Origin: DAIPHL01 sp036771375 | Lineage (GTDB): Bacteria; Synergistota; Synergistia; Synergistales; Synergistaceae | Reading direction: 5' to 3' | DNA: 10,766 nt | Assembly (NCBI GenBank): GCA_036771375.1 | Contig: DAIPHL010000075.1 | Coordinates: 1 to 10,766 of the forward strand | Shown: positions 1-6,404 of the stretch, piece by piece | Numbering within the stretch: the stretch's first letter is position 1 | Layout: each line of letters opens with the position of its first letter | Made by a program: the position numbers and the translations under genes | The notes under the pieces: model-generated | What the model was told of the DNA's origin: nothing | Database searches by the model: none | What the model saw: only the letters and a program-made list of their open reading frames with translations

Positions 1-1
1 G

Positions 2-808
2 GTCGGCGCAATCGGAGCAGGGCTTTCCGTCGCCGGAGTCGCCATGCAAGCAATATTTGGCAACCCGCTCGTCAGTCCCCACGTGCTCGGAGTCTCTCAC
101 GCCGCTGGATTTGGAGCGGCATTGGGGCTTCTGATTCTGAACAATTTTCTCCATATACAGATTATATCGGCGCTCTTTGGTTTTCTGGGTATGTTCATCA
201 CATACAGTATCAGCCGCAGAAGGGGACAATCCAATGTCTTGATGCTCATCCTATCCGGTATAATTGTCGCAGCAGTTTTTCAGGCACTCACTTCCTTGGT
301 GAAATTTGTTGCCGATCCGGAGCAGAAGCTACCGTCCATCACCTACTGGTTGATGGGTAGCCTGGCGGGCTCTTCGTGGCCTGATGCGCAAAAGTGCGTA
401 CCGGTGGTTTTTGTCTCTATAACCGTGCTCTGGCTGATACGTTGGCGACTCAATATTATTTCTCTGCGCGAAGAAGAAGCGATATCACTGGGCGTAAACA
501 TTCGACAAACGAGAACGATCGTAATTATATGTACTACAATCATCACGGCCGCATCTGTCTCATTCTGTGGAGTCATCGCATTCGTAGGGCTAGCGGTACC
601 CCATTTCGCGAGAATGCTTTGCGGAAACGATCATAAGTATTTATTATTGGCTTGCTGCATAAGTGGTGCCACATTTTTATTAATTATAGATACCATAGCC
701 CGCAGCGCGACCGCGACAGAAATCCCCCTTTCGATTTTGACAGCCATCATCGGCGCACCCGTCTTCGCTTTTCTCTTACACAAAACGGGAGGAGCATGGG
801 ATGATTGA
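2..808 (+). CDS. FecCD/BtuC-type ABC permease, copy 1 (5' end outside window)
   Basis: Inner-membrane permease of an importer for siderophores, heme or corrinoids. The frame is open to the left edge, so the gene is cut by the window. Compared with the full paralogue at 5391-6404, about 69 N-terminal residues are missing. Visible family marks are the FGNPLVSPHVLGVS block near the start of the visible part, several hydrophobic helices, the YWLMGSLAGSS loop and the late AFVGLAVPHFARM motif, which matches the FecCD pattern GxxPHxxR. It ends in TGA 8 bases into the next gene, so permease and ATPase are translationally coupled. An ATG at 44 is internal to a conserved helix and is not the true start. 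The stretch around 620-700 looks more AT-rich than the second transporter copy, which hints at a different history (judged by eye). The family assignment is firm; the substrate is unknown. Confidence 0.93.
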   Translation, partial: VGAIGAGLSVAGVAMQAIFGNPLVSPHVLGVSHAAGFGAALGLLILNNFLHIQIISALFGFLGMFITYSISRRRGQSNVLMLILSGIIVAAVFQALTSLVKFVADPEQKLPSITYWLMGSLAGSSWPDAQKCVPVVFVSITVLWLIRWRLNIISLREEEAISLGVNIRQTRTIVIICTTIITAASVSFCGVIAFVGLAVPHFARMLCGNDHKYLLLACCISGATFLLIIDTIARSATATEIPLSILTAIIGAPVFAFLLHKTGGAWDD

Positions 809-1616
809 AATACATGACGGCAGGTTCTCCTTCGACGGAAGGACTGCCATCTTTTCGGGACTCAATTTCTCTGTCCGTGAAGGGGAAACCCTCGCCATCC
901 TCGGTGCAAACGGTATCGGTAAGACGACATTGCTTCGGTGCATGATGCGTTTTCTCAAATTCGAAAGAGGAGAAATGAAGATCCTCGGAAAAAACTCCTC
1001 GCAAATATCGAACGCGGCCTTCTGGCGCCATGTGAGCTATGTTCCCCAGGCTAAGAACCTGGTGTTTGGTTACAGCGTACTGAAGATGGTGGTGATGGGA
1101 CGCTCCCAGTATGTAGGGTTCGGACGTACCCCAAGCAAAAAGGACTATGCCAACGCGATGGATCTGCTCGCTGAGTTTGAACTCGATCACCTGGCAAACC
1201 GCTCCTGCAACAAACTGAGCGGCGGACAGTTGCAAATGGTTCTGATTGCGCGAGCTCTCGCAAAAGACCCTTCCATACTGATCATGGATGAACCCGAATC
1301 ACACCTCGATATGAAAAATCAGCTCAAGGTCCTCGGCATCGTGGAGACGCTCTCGCACGTCAAAAACATCACCGTCGTCATAAACACACACTTTCCTGCC
1401 CACGCTCTGCGATGCGCCGATAAAACCCTGCTGTTGGGCGGAGCCAACCGGTACTCTTTCGGCAGTACAAAAAACGTAATCAACAGCAAAACCATAGAGA
1501 CCTTTTTTGATACCCATGCGAAGGTTGTACACGTTGAAAAAGAAGGGAAAAAGTTTTGCGGTATAATCCCAATGGAAATAGTGCAAGCCAAAGGAGACAA
1601 AATCACTGATGAATGA
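801..1616 (+). CDS. FepC/BtuD-type ABC transporter ATPase, copy 1
   Basis: Cytoplasmic ATPase that drives the upstream permease. The 271 residues carry Walker A GANGIGKTT (35-43), the Q-loop at Gln83 in YVPQ, signature LSGGQ (139-143), Walker B ILIMDEPE (159-166) and the switch His197 in NTHFPAHAL. The start is ATG 801, preceded by GGAGGAG (788-794) at a spacing of six, and the gene overlaps the permease end by 8 bases. It is paralogous to the ATPase at 6401-7189: both share RCMM after Walker A, YVPQAK, LQMVLIARALA and DEPES-LD-KNQL. A C-terminal extension after residue 225 ends in IIPMEIVQAKGDK, a tail echoed in the decayed sequence just before the NifH-like gene. Substrate specificity cannot be read from the ATPase. 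Confidence 0.95.
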   Translation: MIEIHDGRFSFDGRTAIFSGLNFSVREGETLAILGANGIGKTTLLRCMMRFLKFERGEMKILGKNSSQISNAAFWRHVSYVPQAKNLVFGYSVLKMVVMGRSQYVGFGRTPSKKDYANAMDLLAEFELDHLANRSCNKLSGGQLQMVLIARALAKDPSILIMDEPESHLDMKNQLKVLGIVETLSHVKNITVVINTHFPAHALRCADKTLLLGGANRYSFGSTKNVINSKTIETFFDTHAKVVHVEKEGKKFCGIIPMEIVQAKGDKITDE

Positions 1617-1760
1617 GATAAGCCCAGCCCGTATAGACTCATAGACATCCAAACGCAACCCTGCATCGCCACGCGAGAACCCCTCTTCGCCGGCTTGCTG
1701 CTCTCGGGAGCAGCGGCATTCCTCTTGCAGAGAAAAAGACAAAAGATTCGTAAAGTTTGA
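1617..1760 (+). other. In-frame open stretch after copy-1 ATPase with a membrane-anchor-like tail
   Basis: Directly after the ATPase stop the same frame stays open for 47 more codons. Its last part reads as a hydrophobic run followed by a basic tail (EPLFAGLLLSGAAAFLL, then QRKRQKIRK), the general shape of a C-terminal membrane or sorting anchor. It has no start codon or ribosome binding site of its own that I trust. It could be the eroded end of a surface protein or chance. I see no homology that I can name. Confidence 0.2.
1697..1714. other. Perfect hairpin downstream of copy-1 transporter
   Basis: GCTGCTC and GAGCAGC form a perfect 7-bp stem around the tetraloop TCGG. It lies about 80 bases after the ATPase stop. 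No T-tract follows on either strand, so a classical intrinsic terminator is not supported. It could be an RNA 3'-end stabiliser or part of the decayed sequence here. Confidence 0.4.
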
Positions 1761-1785
1761 CAAGACAACCTCGTCGAGTTACAAT
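1757..1785 (+). promoter_or_regulatory. Sigma70-type promoter for the nitrogenase-like operon
   Basis: A -35 box TTGACA (1757-1762) and a -10 box TACAAT (1780-1785) are separated by exactly 17 bases, giving a near-consensus housekeeping promoter. The expected transcription start is near 1792. No complete gene begins before the NifH-like ATG at 2084, so the transcript would carry a leader of about 290 bases. Confidence 0.6.
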
Positions 1786-1805
1786 CCCCACGCACATGGA
1801 TACTC

Positions 1806-1978
1806 GGTGCGGGTAAACCTTGTCTATCGGAAAGTTAGTGAATGAAAACAACAAGGAGTCCGGCAGTGTAAAAGGATTTTTGCCTGTTTGCCGATGTCGA
1901 GATAGGGATGTTGCAGCCAATGAGCGGAAGCATTTTTCTGGAAAAGTTGTTTTATTCATTTAAGTTAGTCAACATAAA
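1806..1978 (+). promoter_or_regulatory. Possible divergent or decayed cobalamin-riboswitch-like leader
   Basis: Starting some 15 bases after the inferred transcription start, the leader shows blocks in the order and rough spacing of the cobalamin riboswitch: GGTGC (1806-1810), GGAAAG (1829-1834; consensus GGGAA), AGTGAA (1837-1842; consensus GGTGAAA), GTCCGGCAGTGTAA (1858-1871; consensus CCCGCAACTGTAA), GCCAATG (1916-1922; consensus GCCACTG), GCGGAAGC (1924-1931; consensus CGGGAAGG) and AGTTAGTC (1963-1970; a weak match to the start of the B12 box). Several normally invariant bases differ and the B12 box is poor. It may be degenerate, a variant with another ligand, or a chance pattern. Part of it competes with an ABC-ATPase-like reading at 1908-1940. 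Confidence 0.33.
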
Positions 1979-2087
1979 CACTTCACATGTCCCATCGGTA
2001 AGCAGTGACCCATTCGCTGTAGAAGAGCGACTGAAAGTCATTCCTCCGGAGATCGTTCAAACAAAGGAGACGAAGAAGCGTTCATGA
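1908..2087 (+). pseudogene. Probable decayed ABC-ATPase remnant abutting the NifH-like gene
   Basis: One frame, open from 1872 to the TGA at 2085-2087, ends in VIPPEIVQTKETK. It aligns with the tail IIPMEIVQAKGDK of the copy-1 ATPase at 8 of 12 positions starting from the IP pair, with mostly synonymous codon differences. The preceding FAVEERLKVIP also resembles FAVDGKRYNTVVP in the copy-2 ATPase tail. Further upstream, MLQPMSGSIFL (1908-1940) resembles the LLKPxSGxIxL segment that follows Walker A in ABC ATPases. No signature or Walker B lies between, so any such gene has lost its core. The TGA overlaps the NifH-like ATG as ATGA, as expected if an ATPase gene once ran directly into that gene. 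The tail match is the better part; the upstream match may be chance. Confidence 0.42.
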
Positions 2088-2857
2088 AAAAAATAGCGAT
2101 TTACGGCAAAGGGGGCATCGGCAAATCGACGACGGTATCAAACCTCTCCGTCGCTCTCAGCCTCGACGGCCACCGCGTCATGCAGATCGGCTGCGATCCG
2201 AAGGCGGACTCCACGAAAAACCTGACGGGCGGCCGTAAAATCCCCACCGTACTCGATGTGATCAGAGAAAATCCGGAGGCGTCGCTCGAAGACCTCGTTC
2301 ACGAGGGATACAACGGAGTGCTCTGTGTGGAGGCCGGAGGACCGACCCCCGGCATCGGCTGCGCCGGACGCGGCATCATAACGGCGTTCGAAAAACTGGA
2401 GGAGCTCGGTGCATACGAACGCTACGCGCCGGATTTCATCCTGTACGACGTTCTTGGCGACGTCGTCTGCGGGGGTTTCGCGATGCCGATAAGAAGCGGA
2501 TACGCCGACCACGTGTTCATCGTGACGTCCGGCGAGATGATGGCGCTCTATGCGGCCTACAACATCGTAAAGGCGATTCGGAATTTCGGAAAACGTGGGT
2601 ACGCAAAGTTCTCTGGACTGATCCTGAACGCGCGGAATACGGAGAACGAGTATGAGAAGGTCTCGGAGGCGGCCAGGGAGTTGAAGGGAGAGATCACCTG
2701 CGTCATCCCCCGACACCACGACGTACAGAGGGCCGAAGCCCTCGGGATGACGGTCATGGAGGCCTTGCCGGAGAGCGAAATGGCCTTTTGCTACAGAGAG
2801 CTCGCAAAAAAAATTATGGAGGTCTGTGCGCATGACGTGCCGCTGCGATCCGTTTGA
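2084..2857 (+). CDS. NifH-like ATP-dependent reductase (nitrogenase-like, not nitrogen fixation)
   Basis: Homodimeric [4Fe-4S] ATPase expected to deliver electrons one at a time to the D/K-like partner encoded next. Its 257 residues are shorter than the roughly 290 of true NifH. Visible features are P-loop GKGGIGKST (8-16), the GCDPKADST switch region (36-44), the first cluster cysteine Cys93 in PGIGCAGRG, and the second cluster cysteine Cys129 in DVLGDVVCGGFAMP. Arg96 corresponds to the arginine that is ADP-ribosylated in some NifH proteins. The start ATG has AAAGGAGA (2063-2070) upstream with rather long spacing. It is the first gene of an H-D-K set, and the D-like start lies inside its 3' end. 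Family membership is certain. It falls among the NifH paralogues grouped with Cfb, Mar or Bch type reductases rather than functional nitrogenase, inferred from its partners. Confidence 0.95.
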   Translation: MKKIAIYGKGGIGKSTTVSNLSVALSLDGHRVMQIGCDPKADSTKNLTGGRKIPTVLDVIRENPEASLEDLVHEGYNGVLCVEAGGPTPGIGCAGRGIITAFEKLEELGAYERYAPDFILYDVLGDVVCGGFAMPIRSGYADHVFIVTSGEMMALYAAYNIVKAIRNFGKRGYAKFSGLILNARNTENEYEKVSEAARELKGEITCVIPRHHDVQRAEALGMTVMEALPESEMAFCYRELAKKIMEVCAHDVPLRSV

Positions 2858-4103
2858 GGAGACCCTCCATTATTCGTCCCCCGCCCACGGGGGATGGGGC
2901 GTCGTGCGCATGGGACACCTGATGCCCGAGAGCTACCAGCTCTTCGTCTCCCCGTTTGCGTGCGGACGTCACGGCGCCATCGGCGCATATCTGCAAGGAC
3001 GCAAAAACAGGGTGTCCTACCTTTACATCGACGAGCGGGACATCGTCTCGGGGGGGTACGAGGAATTGATCCTCGACGCGGTGGACGAACTGCTCGAAAC
3101 CCTCGCGGAACGGAGGAGGACCCCGAAGGTCCTTATGATCTTCGTGAGCTGTCTGGACGACCTGCTGGGAACGGATCACCGCGCGCTGACGGACGAGCTC
3201 TCCTCGCGGCACCCGGACGTCCGCTTCGTCTTCTGCCACATGAATCCGATCTCCTCCGACGGCAAGCTGCCACCCGCCGTCAACATCCAGGACAAGCTCT
3301 ACTCGCTGCTCGATCGGAGGGACGAGCGCAACGAGACGGTCAATTTCATAGGCAACCTCGTCAACATCCGTCCCAATTGCGAGATCTTCCGCTTTCTCGA
3401 CGCGCTCGGCGTCGAAAAAGCCCTTCACATCACGGACTTCGCCACCTTCGAGGAGTTTCAGAGCATGGCGTCCAGTCGTCTCAACCTGGTTCTCGCGCCC
3501 CCCGGCCTTTACGCTTCGCGGCAGATGGAGAAAAAACATGCGATTCCATATATCCAGTCCTTCGTCTCATACGATATGGAGGAGATCGCCGAGACGTACG
3601 GCAAAATCGCCGAGGCGCTCGGCGCGGAAAGCATACCGGATATGAGCGAAGAGCGGGCGGAGAGCCTGCAAGCGATCGCAAGCGCTTTGGACCGTCTTCG
3701 TAACATACCTGTCGTGTTGGATGGGGACGCCATCACCCGCCCCTTTGCCTTCACCCGGGCGATGCTGGGATACGGTTTCCATATTCCGCTCATCATCGCC
3801 CAGGACGTCATCCCAAGCGACAAGGAATCCTACGAGTGGCTTCGTTCGCATCGCCCGGACATACAGATCGTACAGCCTCAACACCACAGGAGCGTCCTCT
3901 TCGAGACCCGGATTCCGGAATGTCTCAGTATCGGCTACAACAGCGCGTATATCACGGGTTCCTCCCACGTCGTGGACGTCGACACGCACGACGGACTGTT
4001 CGGATACAAGGGGCTCTGCGAGATGATGGACATGATGACAAAAGCGGCGGACCGGACATGCGATCTCAGGGAGATCATCGACAATGCGGGATTGGTGGTT
4101 TGA
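2832..4103 (+). CDS. NifD-like subunit of a nitrogenase-type reductase
   Basis: Predicted catalytic subunit that pairs with the K-like protein. ATG 2832 is preferred over GTG 2826 because GGAGG (2818-2822) is nine bases from the ATG but only three from the GTG. This gives 423 residues against about 490 in NifD, with a 26-base overlap with the H-like gene. By-eye alignment with NifD places Cys44 (SPFACG) at P-cluster ligand Cys88 and Cys107 (FVSCLDDLLGTD) at Cys154. Ser16 falls at the third ligand, Cys62. The segment LNLVLAPPGL…QMEKKHAIPYI matches the region of FeMo-co ligand Cys275, but no cysteine is present. HDGLFGYKG matches the region of His442, but a Phe stands there. NFIGNLVNI…LDALGV is the usual family core motif. 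Other nearby cysteines are Cys3, Cys5 and Cys183. The substrate is unknown. Confidence 0.9.
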   Translation: MTCRCDPFEETLHYSSPAHGGWGVVRMGHLMPESYQLFVSPFACGRHGAIGAYLQGRKNRVSYLYIDERDIVSGGYEELILDAVDELLETLAERRRTPKVLMIFVSCLDDLLGTDHRALTDELSSRHPDVRFVFCHMNPISSDGKLPPAVNIQDKLYSLLDRRDERNETVNFIGNLVNIRPNCEIFRFLDALGVEKALHITDFATFEEFQSMASSRLNLVLAPPGLYASRQMEKKHAIPYIQSFVSYDMEEIAETYGKIAEALGAESIPDMSEERAESLQAIASALDRLRNIPVVLDGDAITRPFAFTRAMLGYGFHIPLIIAQDVIPSDKESYEWLRSHRPDIQIVQPQHHRSVLFETRIPECLSIGYNSAYITGSSHVVDVDTHDGLFGYKGLCEMMDMMTKAADRTCDLREIIDNAGLVV

Positions 4104-4106
4104 CGA

Positions 4107-5264
4107 ATGAACAAACTGTGCGTAACGCTGCCCCCCTTCTCCCCGGACTACTCCGGCGTCTGCTCCGCCCTCTTCGAGCTGAACTGCCTGTGCGTCATTC
4201 ACGACGCTTCGGGCTGCACCGGCAACTACGTCGGATACGACGAACCGCGCTGGTACGGCTCACGGGCGAAAGTCTTCTGCTCCGGCCTGCGTGAAATGGA
4301 CGCCGTGCTGGGACTCGACGAAAAGTTGATCGCAAAGGTGGTTGCCGCGGGACGCGATCTCTCGCCCGATTTCGTGGCGATATTGGGCAGCCCCGTCCCC
4401 ATGGTCATCGGAACGGATATGGGGGGAATCGCCCACGAAATACAGACGGAGCTCGGCATCCCCGCCTTCGGGTTCAACTGCACCGGGCTTCGGTTTTACA
4501 GCAGAGGCGTCGCCGAGGCTCTCTGTTCGCTGATCGATCGATTCACACCGGCAGAGCAGAAGCATGAGACCGGCGATACCCTGAACGTCATAGGGCTTAC
4601 CCCGCTCGACTTTTCCTCGAACGCAAACGCGGAGGACATATGCGCTTTTCTTGCACGAAACGGTTTTCAGGTTACGGCCCGCTTTTCCATGGGAATCACG
4701 ATGGAGCAGGTCCGAAAGGCCGCGACCGCCGATGTGAACCTCGTCGTATCCGAATCCGGCTTGAAACCGGCGCAGCTCCTCCGTGAAAAGTTCGGGATCC
4801 CGTACGTCGTCGGCACCCCCGTCGCGAACGACGTCGATCTGGTCGACGAACTGCGCGCCGCGGCGATCGACGGAGTCAATCGGACGATACGGGACGAATC
4901 GGGGGAGGGCGGAGTCCTCGTCGTCGCGGATCAGGTCCTGGGGAACTCGCTTCGACGTTCGATATTGAAGAAAAACCCCGATGCAAGCGTCTGCGTGGGG
5001 ACCATGTTCGGACTGAACGAAGAGATCTCCGCCGGACAGGATTTGGATATCGAAAACGAACGGTCGTTGCTTCGCATCCTGCGGGGACATCGATTCTCGA
5101 AACTCGTCGCGGACCCCATGATATGCGAATTGGTCGAGCCGGACGACGGCATCGAAACCCATCCCCTCCCCCATGTCGCGATTTCGAGCAAAGCGCATTG
5201 GGACAGGTATCCTCTTTTCACAGGGGACGAGATGGAGCGATTTGTCGATGACTTGGCGAAGTAA
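4107..5264 (+). CDS. NifK-like subunit of a nitrogenase-type reductase
   Basis: Second oxidoreductase subunit, 385 residues against about 520 in NifK. It starts three bases after the D-like stop with only a weak ribosome binding site, so translation is probably coupled. The N-terminal core carries IHDASGCTGNY, matching the HGxxGC motif, with Cys37 at NifK ligand Cys95. Cys19 (SGVCSALFE) sits near, but by strict spacing not at, the Cys70 position. In GSPVPMVIGTD, which aligns with TCMAEVIGDD, the third ligand Cys153 is a proline (Pro96). Cys58 in VFCSGLREMDAVLG follows the family. Later parts include LREKFGIPYVVGTPV and a C-terminal nucleotide-fold-like half. With the D-like protein this could hold one interface [4Fe-4S] cluster, as in the protochlorophyllide reductase type, rather than a P-cluster; that is inference. 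Confidence 0.88.
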   Translation: MNKLCVTLPPFSPDYSGVCSALFELNCLCVIHDASGCTGNYVGYDEPRWYGSRAKVFCSGLREMDAVLGLDEKLIAKVVAAGRDLSPDFVAILGSPVPMVIGTDMGGIAHEIQTELGIPAFGFNCTGLRFYSRGVAEALCSLIDRFTPAEQKHETGDTLNVIGLTPLDFSSNANAEDICAFLARNGFQVTARFSMGITMEQVRKAATADVNLVVSESGLKPAQLLREKFGIPYVVGTPVANDVDLVDELRAAAIDGVNRTIRDESGEGGVLVVADQVLGNSLRRSILKKNPDASVCVGTMFGLNEEISAGQDLDIENERSLLRILRGHRFSKLVADPMICELVEPDDGIETHPLPHVAISSKAHWDRYPLFTGDEMERFVDDLAK

Positions 5265-5277
5265 AAAGGGAGAGACG

Positions 5278-5394
5278 ATGAAGAATCTTTCAGAAACAGG
5301 CACTCGTTCATTCGTGGGGAGCGACCCTGTCCCTTTTCACGGGAACGGTCGCCCGCCCCTCATCTCCGGCGGGGCCTGCCCGAAGACGATATGA
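5278..5394 (+). CDS. Small ORF (38 aa) coupled to permease copy 2
   Basis: Starts 13 bases after the K-like stop with AGGGAG (5267-5272) five bases before its ATG, a better ribosome binding site than the following permease has. Its stop overlaps the permease start as ATGA (5391-5394), the usual sign of translational coupling. The 38 residues begin MKNLSETGTRSF and end LISGGACPKTI, with one cysteine and no membrane helix. I do not recognise it. GC-rich repeats GCCCC/GGGGC inside it could form a stem. It may be a small protein of the system or only a coupling leader that loads ribosomes onto the permease. Confidence 0.5.
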   Translation: MKNLSETGTRSFVGSDPVPFHGNGRPPLISGGACPKTI

Positions 5395-6404
5395 CGACTC
5401 GAAGCAAGAAAATATTCCTTGGAATTCTGTTCGTCTCGGCGCCCTTTTTCATCGCCTCCGTCTGTCTTGGGGTCGGACGCTACTCCCTCGGTCTGGCGCA
5501 GACGATATCGATTCTCCTCTCCCCTTTTACCGGTACGGACATTCCGCCCATGGAGGCATCCGTCATCTGGGAGATACGTCTACCCAGAATCCTCCTTGCG
5601 ATGGCTGCCGGCGCCGCGCTTGCTTCCGCCGGCGTGGCGTTCCAGAGCCTGTTCGGCAACCCCCTTGCGACCCCGGATACCCTCGGCGTCTCCAGTGGAG
5701 CCTCCTTCGGCGCCGTGCTCGCCCTGATGTTCGGCATGAACATCGTCGGCGTGCAGATCATGGCCCTCGTGTTCGGACTCTTTTCCGTCACGCTGACGTG
5801 GAGTTTTTCCAGGACGAAAAAAGGCTCCTCGATCGTCATGTTGGTCCTCTCCGGCATCGTGATCTCGGCGCTGTTCGAGGCCTTGATCTCTTTGATCAAA
5901 TACGTGGCCGACCCCGAACAGGTTCTCCCGACGATCACCTATTGGCTGATGGGAAGCCTCGCGTCGGTCAACCTTCCGAACCTCTCGATCGGTATTCCGT
6001 TGATCGCGGTGGGGGTTTCGGTCATCTTGCTGCTCCGGTGGCGCCTGAACATTCTGGAGTTCGGCGAGGACGAGGCGAAGTCCCTCGGGATCAACCTGAC
6101 GGCGATGCGCCTTACCGTCGTGATCGCCTCCACCATGGTAACCGCTTCGTGTGTCTCCATGTGCGGCAAGGTCGGATGGGTCGGACTGTTGATACCGCAC
6201 GTCTCACGTATGCTGCGCGGCAGCAACAACAAGGATGTCGTGCCGACCTGTATCAGTGTGGGAGCGATCTTCGTGCTTCTCGTCGACACCTTCGCGAGGA
6301 GCGCGACGGAGGCGGAGATCCCCATTTCCATCCTGACCGCCATCATCGGCGCGCCATTTTTCATATCGCTGCTGCGAAAGACGGGAGGAGGTTGGTCGTC
6401 GTGA
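5391..6404 (+). CDS. FecCD/BtuC-type ABC permease, copy 2
   Basis: Complete 337-residue inner-membrane permease for a metal chelate, heme or corrinoid. It shows the first helix at about residues 8-27, RLPRILLAMAAGAALASAG (63-81), FGNPLATPDTLGVSSGAS (88-105), YWLMGSLAS (184-192) and the family motif GWVGLLIPHVSRML (262-275). It is strongly paralogous to the truncated copy at 2-808, including VADPEQ and ILTAIIGAP. No good Shine-Dalgarno stands before its ATG, so it probably depends on the overlapping small ORF. Its stop overlaps the ATPase GTG start (GTGA at 6401-6404). It is co-directional with the nitrogenase-like genes and only about 130 bases away, so one transcript is likely. Confidence 0.95.
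   Translation: MTTRSKKIFLGILFVSAPFFIASVCLGVGRYSLGLAQTISILLSPFTGTDIPPMEASVIWEIRLPRILLAMAAGAALASAGVAFQSLFGNPLATPDTLGVSSGASFGAVLALMFGMNIVGVQIMALVFGLFSVTLTWSFSRTKKGSSIVMLVLSGIVISALFEALISLIKYVADPEQVLPTITYWLMGSLASVNLPNLSIGIPLIAVGVSVILLLRWRLNILEFGEDEAKSLGINLTAMRLTVVIASTMVTASCVSMCGKVGWVGLLIPHVSRMLRGSNNKDVVPTCISVGAIFVLLVDTFARSATEAEIPISILTAIIGAPFFISLLRKTGGGWSS

Noticed and set aside
44..808. Permease copy 1 starting at ATG 44
   Set aside because: The in-frame sequence before it (positions 2-43) matches the conserved helix of the paralogue, so the gene continues leftwards out of the window.
1299..1959. Overlapping minus-strand frames across the ATPase end and the intergenic region
   Set aside because: They lie opposite a certain gene or contain low-quality, motif-free sequence with no ribosome sites; none resembles a protein I know.
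2894..3703. Long plus-strand frame within the NifD-like gene
   Set aside because: Arg/Pro/Gly-rich shadow translation of a GC-rich gene; the D-like frame carries all the family motifs.
2084..5264. A functional nitrogen-fixing nitrogenase
   Set aside because: FeMo-co ligands are missing, D and K are about 70 to 135 residues too short, and no nifE, nifN or nifB genes are present in the window.
5798..6400. An N-terminal extension of the copy-2 ATPase giving a 463-residue protein
   Set aside because: This open stretch lies over the permease in another frame. The GTG at 6401 with its ribosome site and GTGA overlap, and the match to the copy-1 ATPase N-terminus, set the true start.
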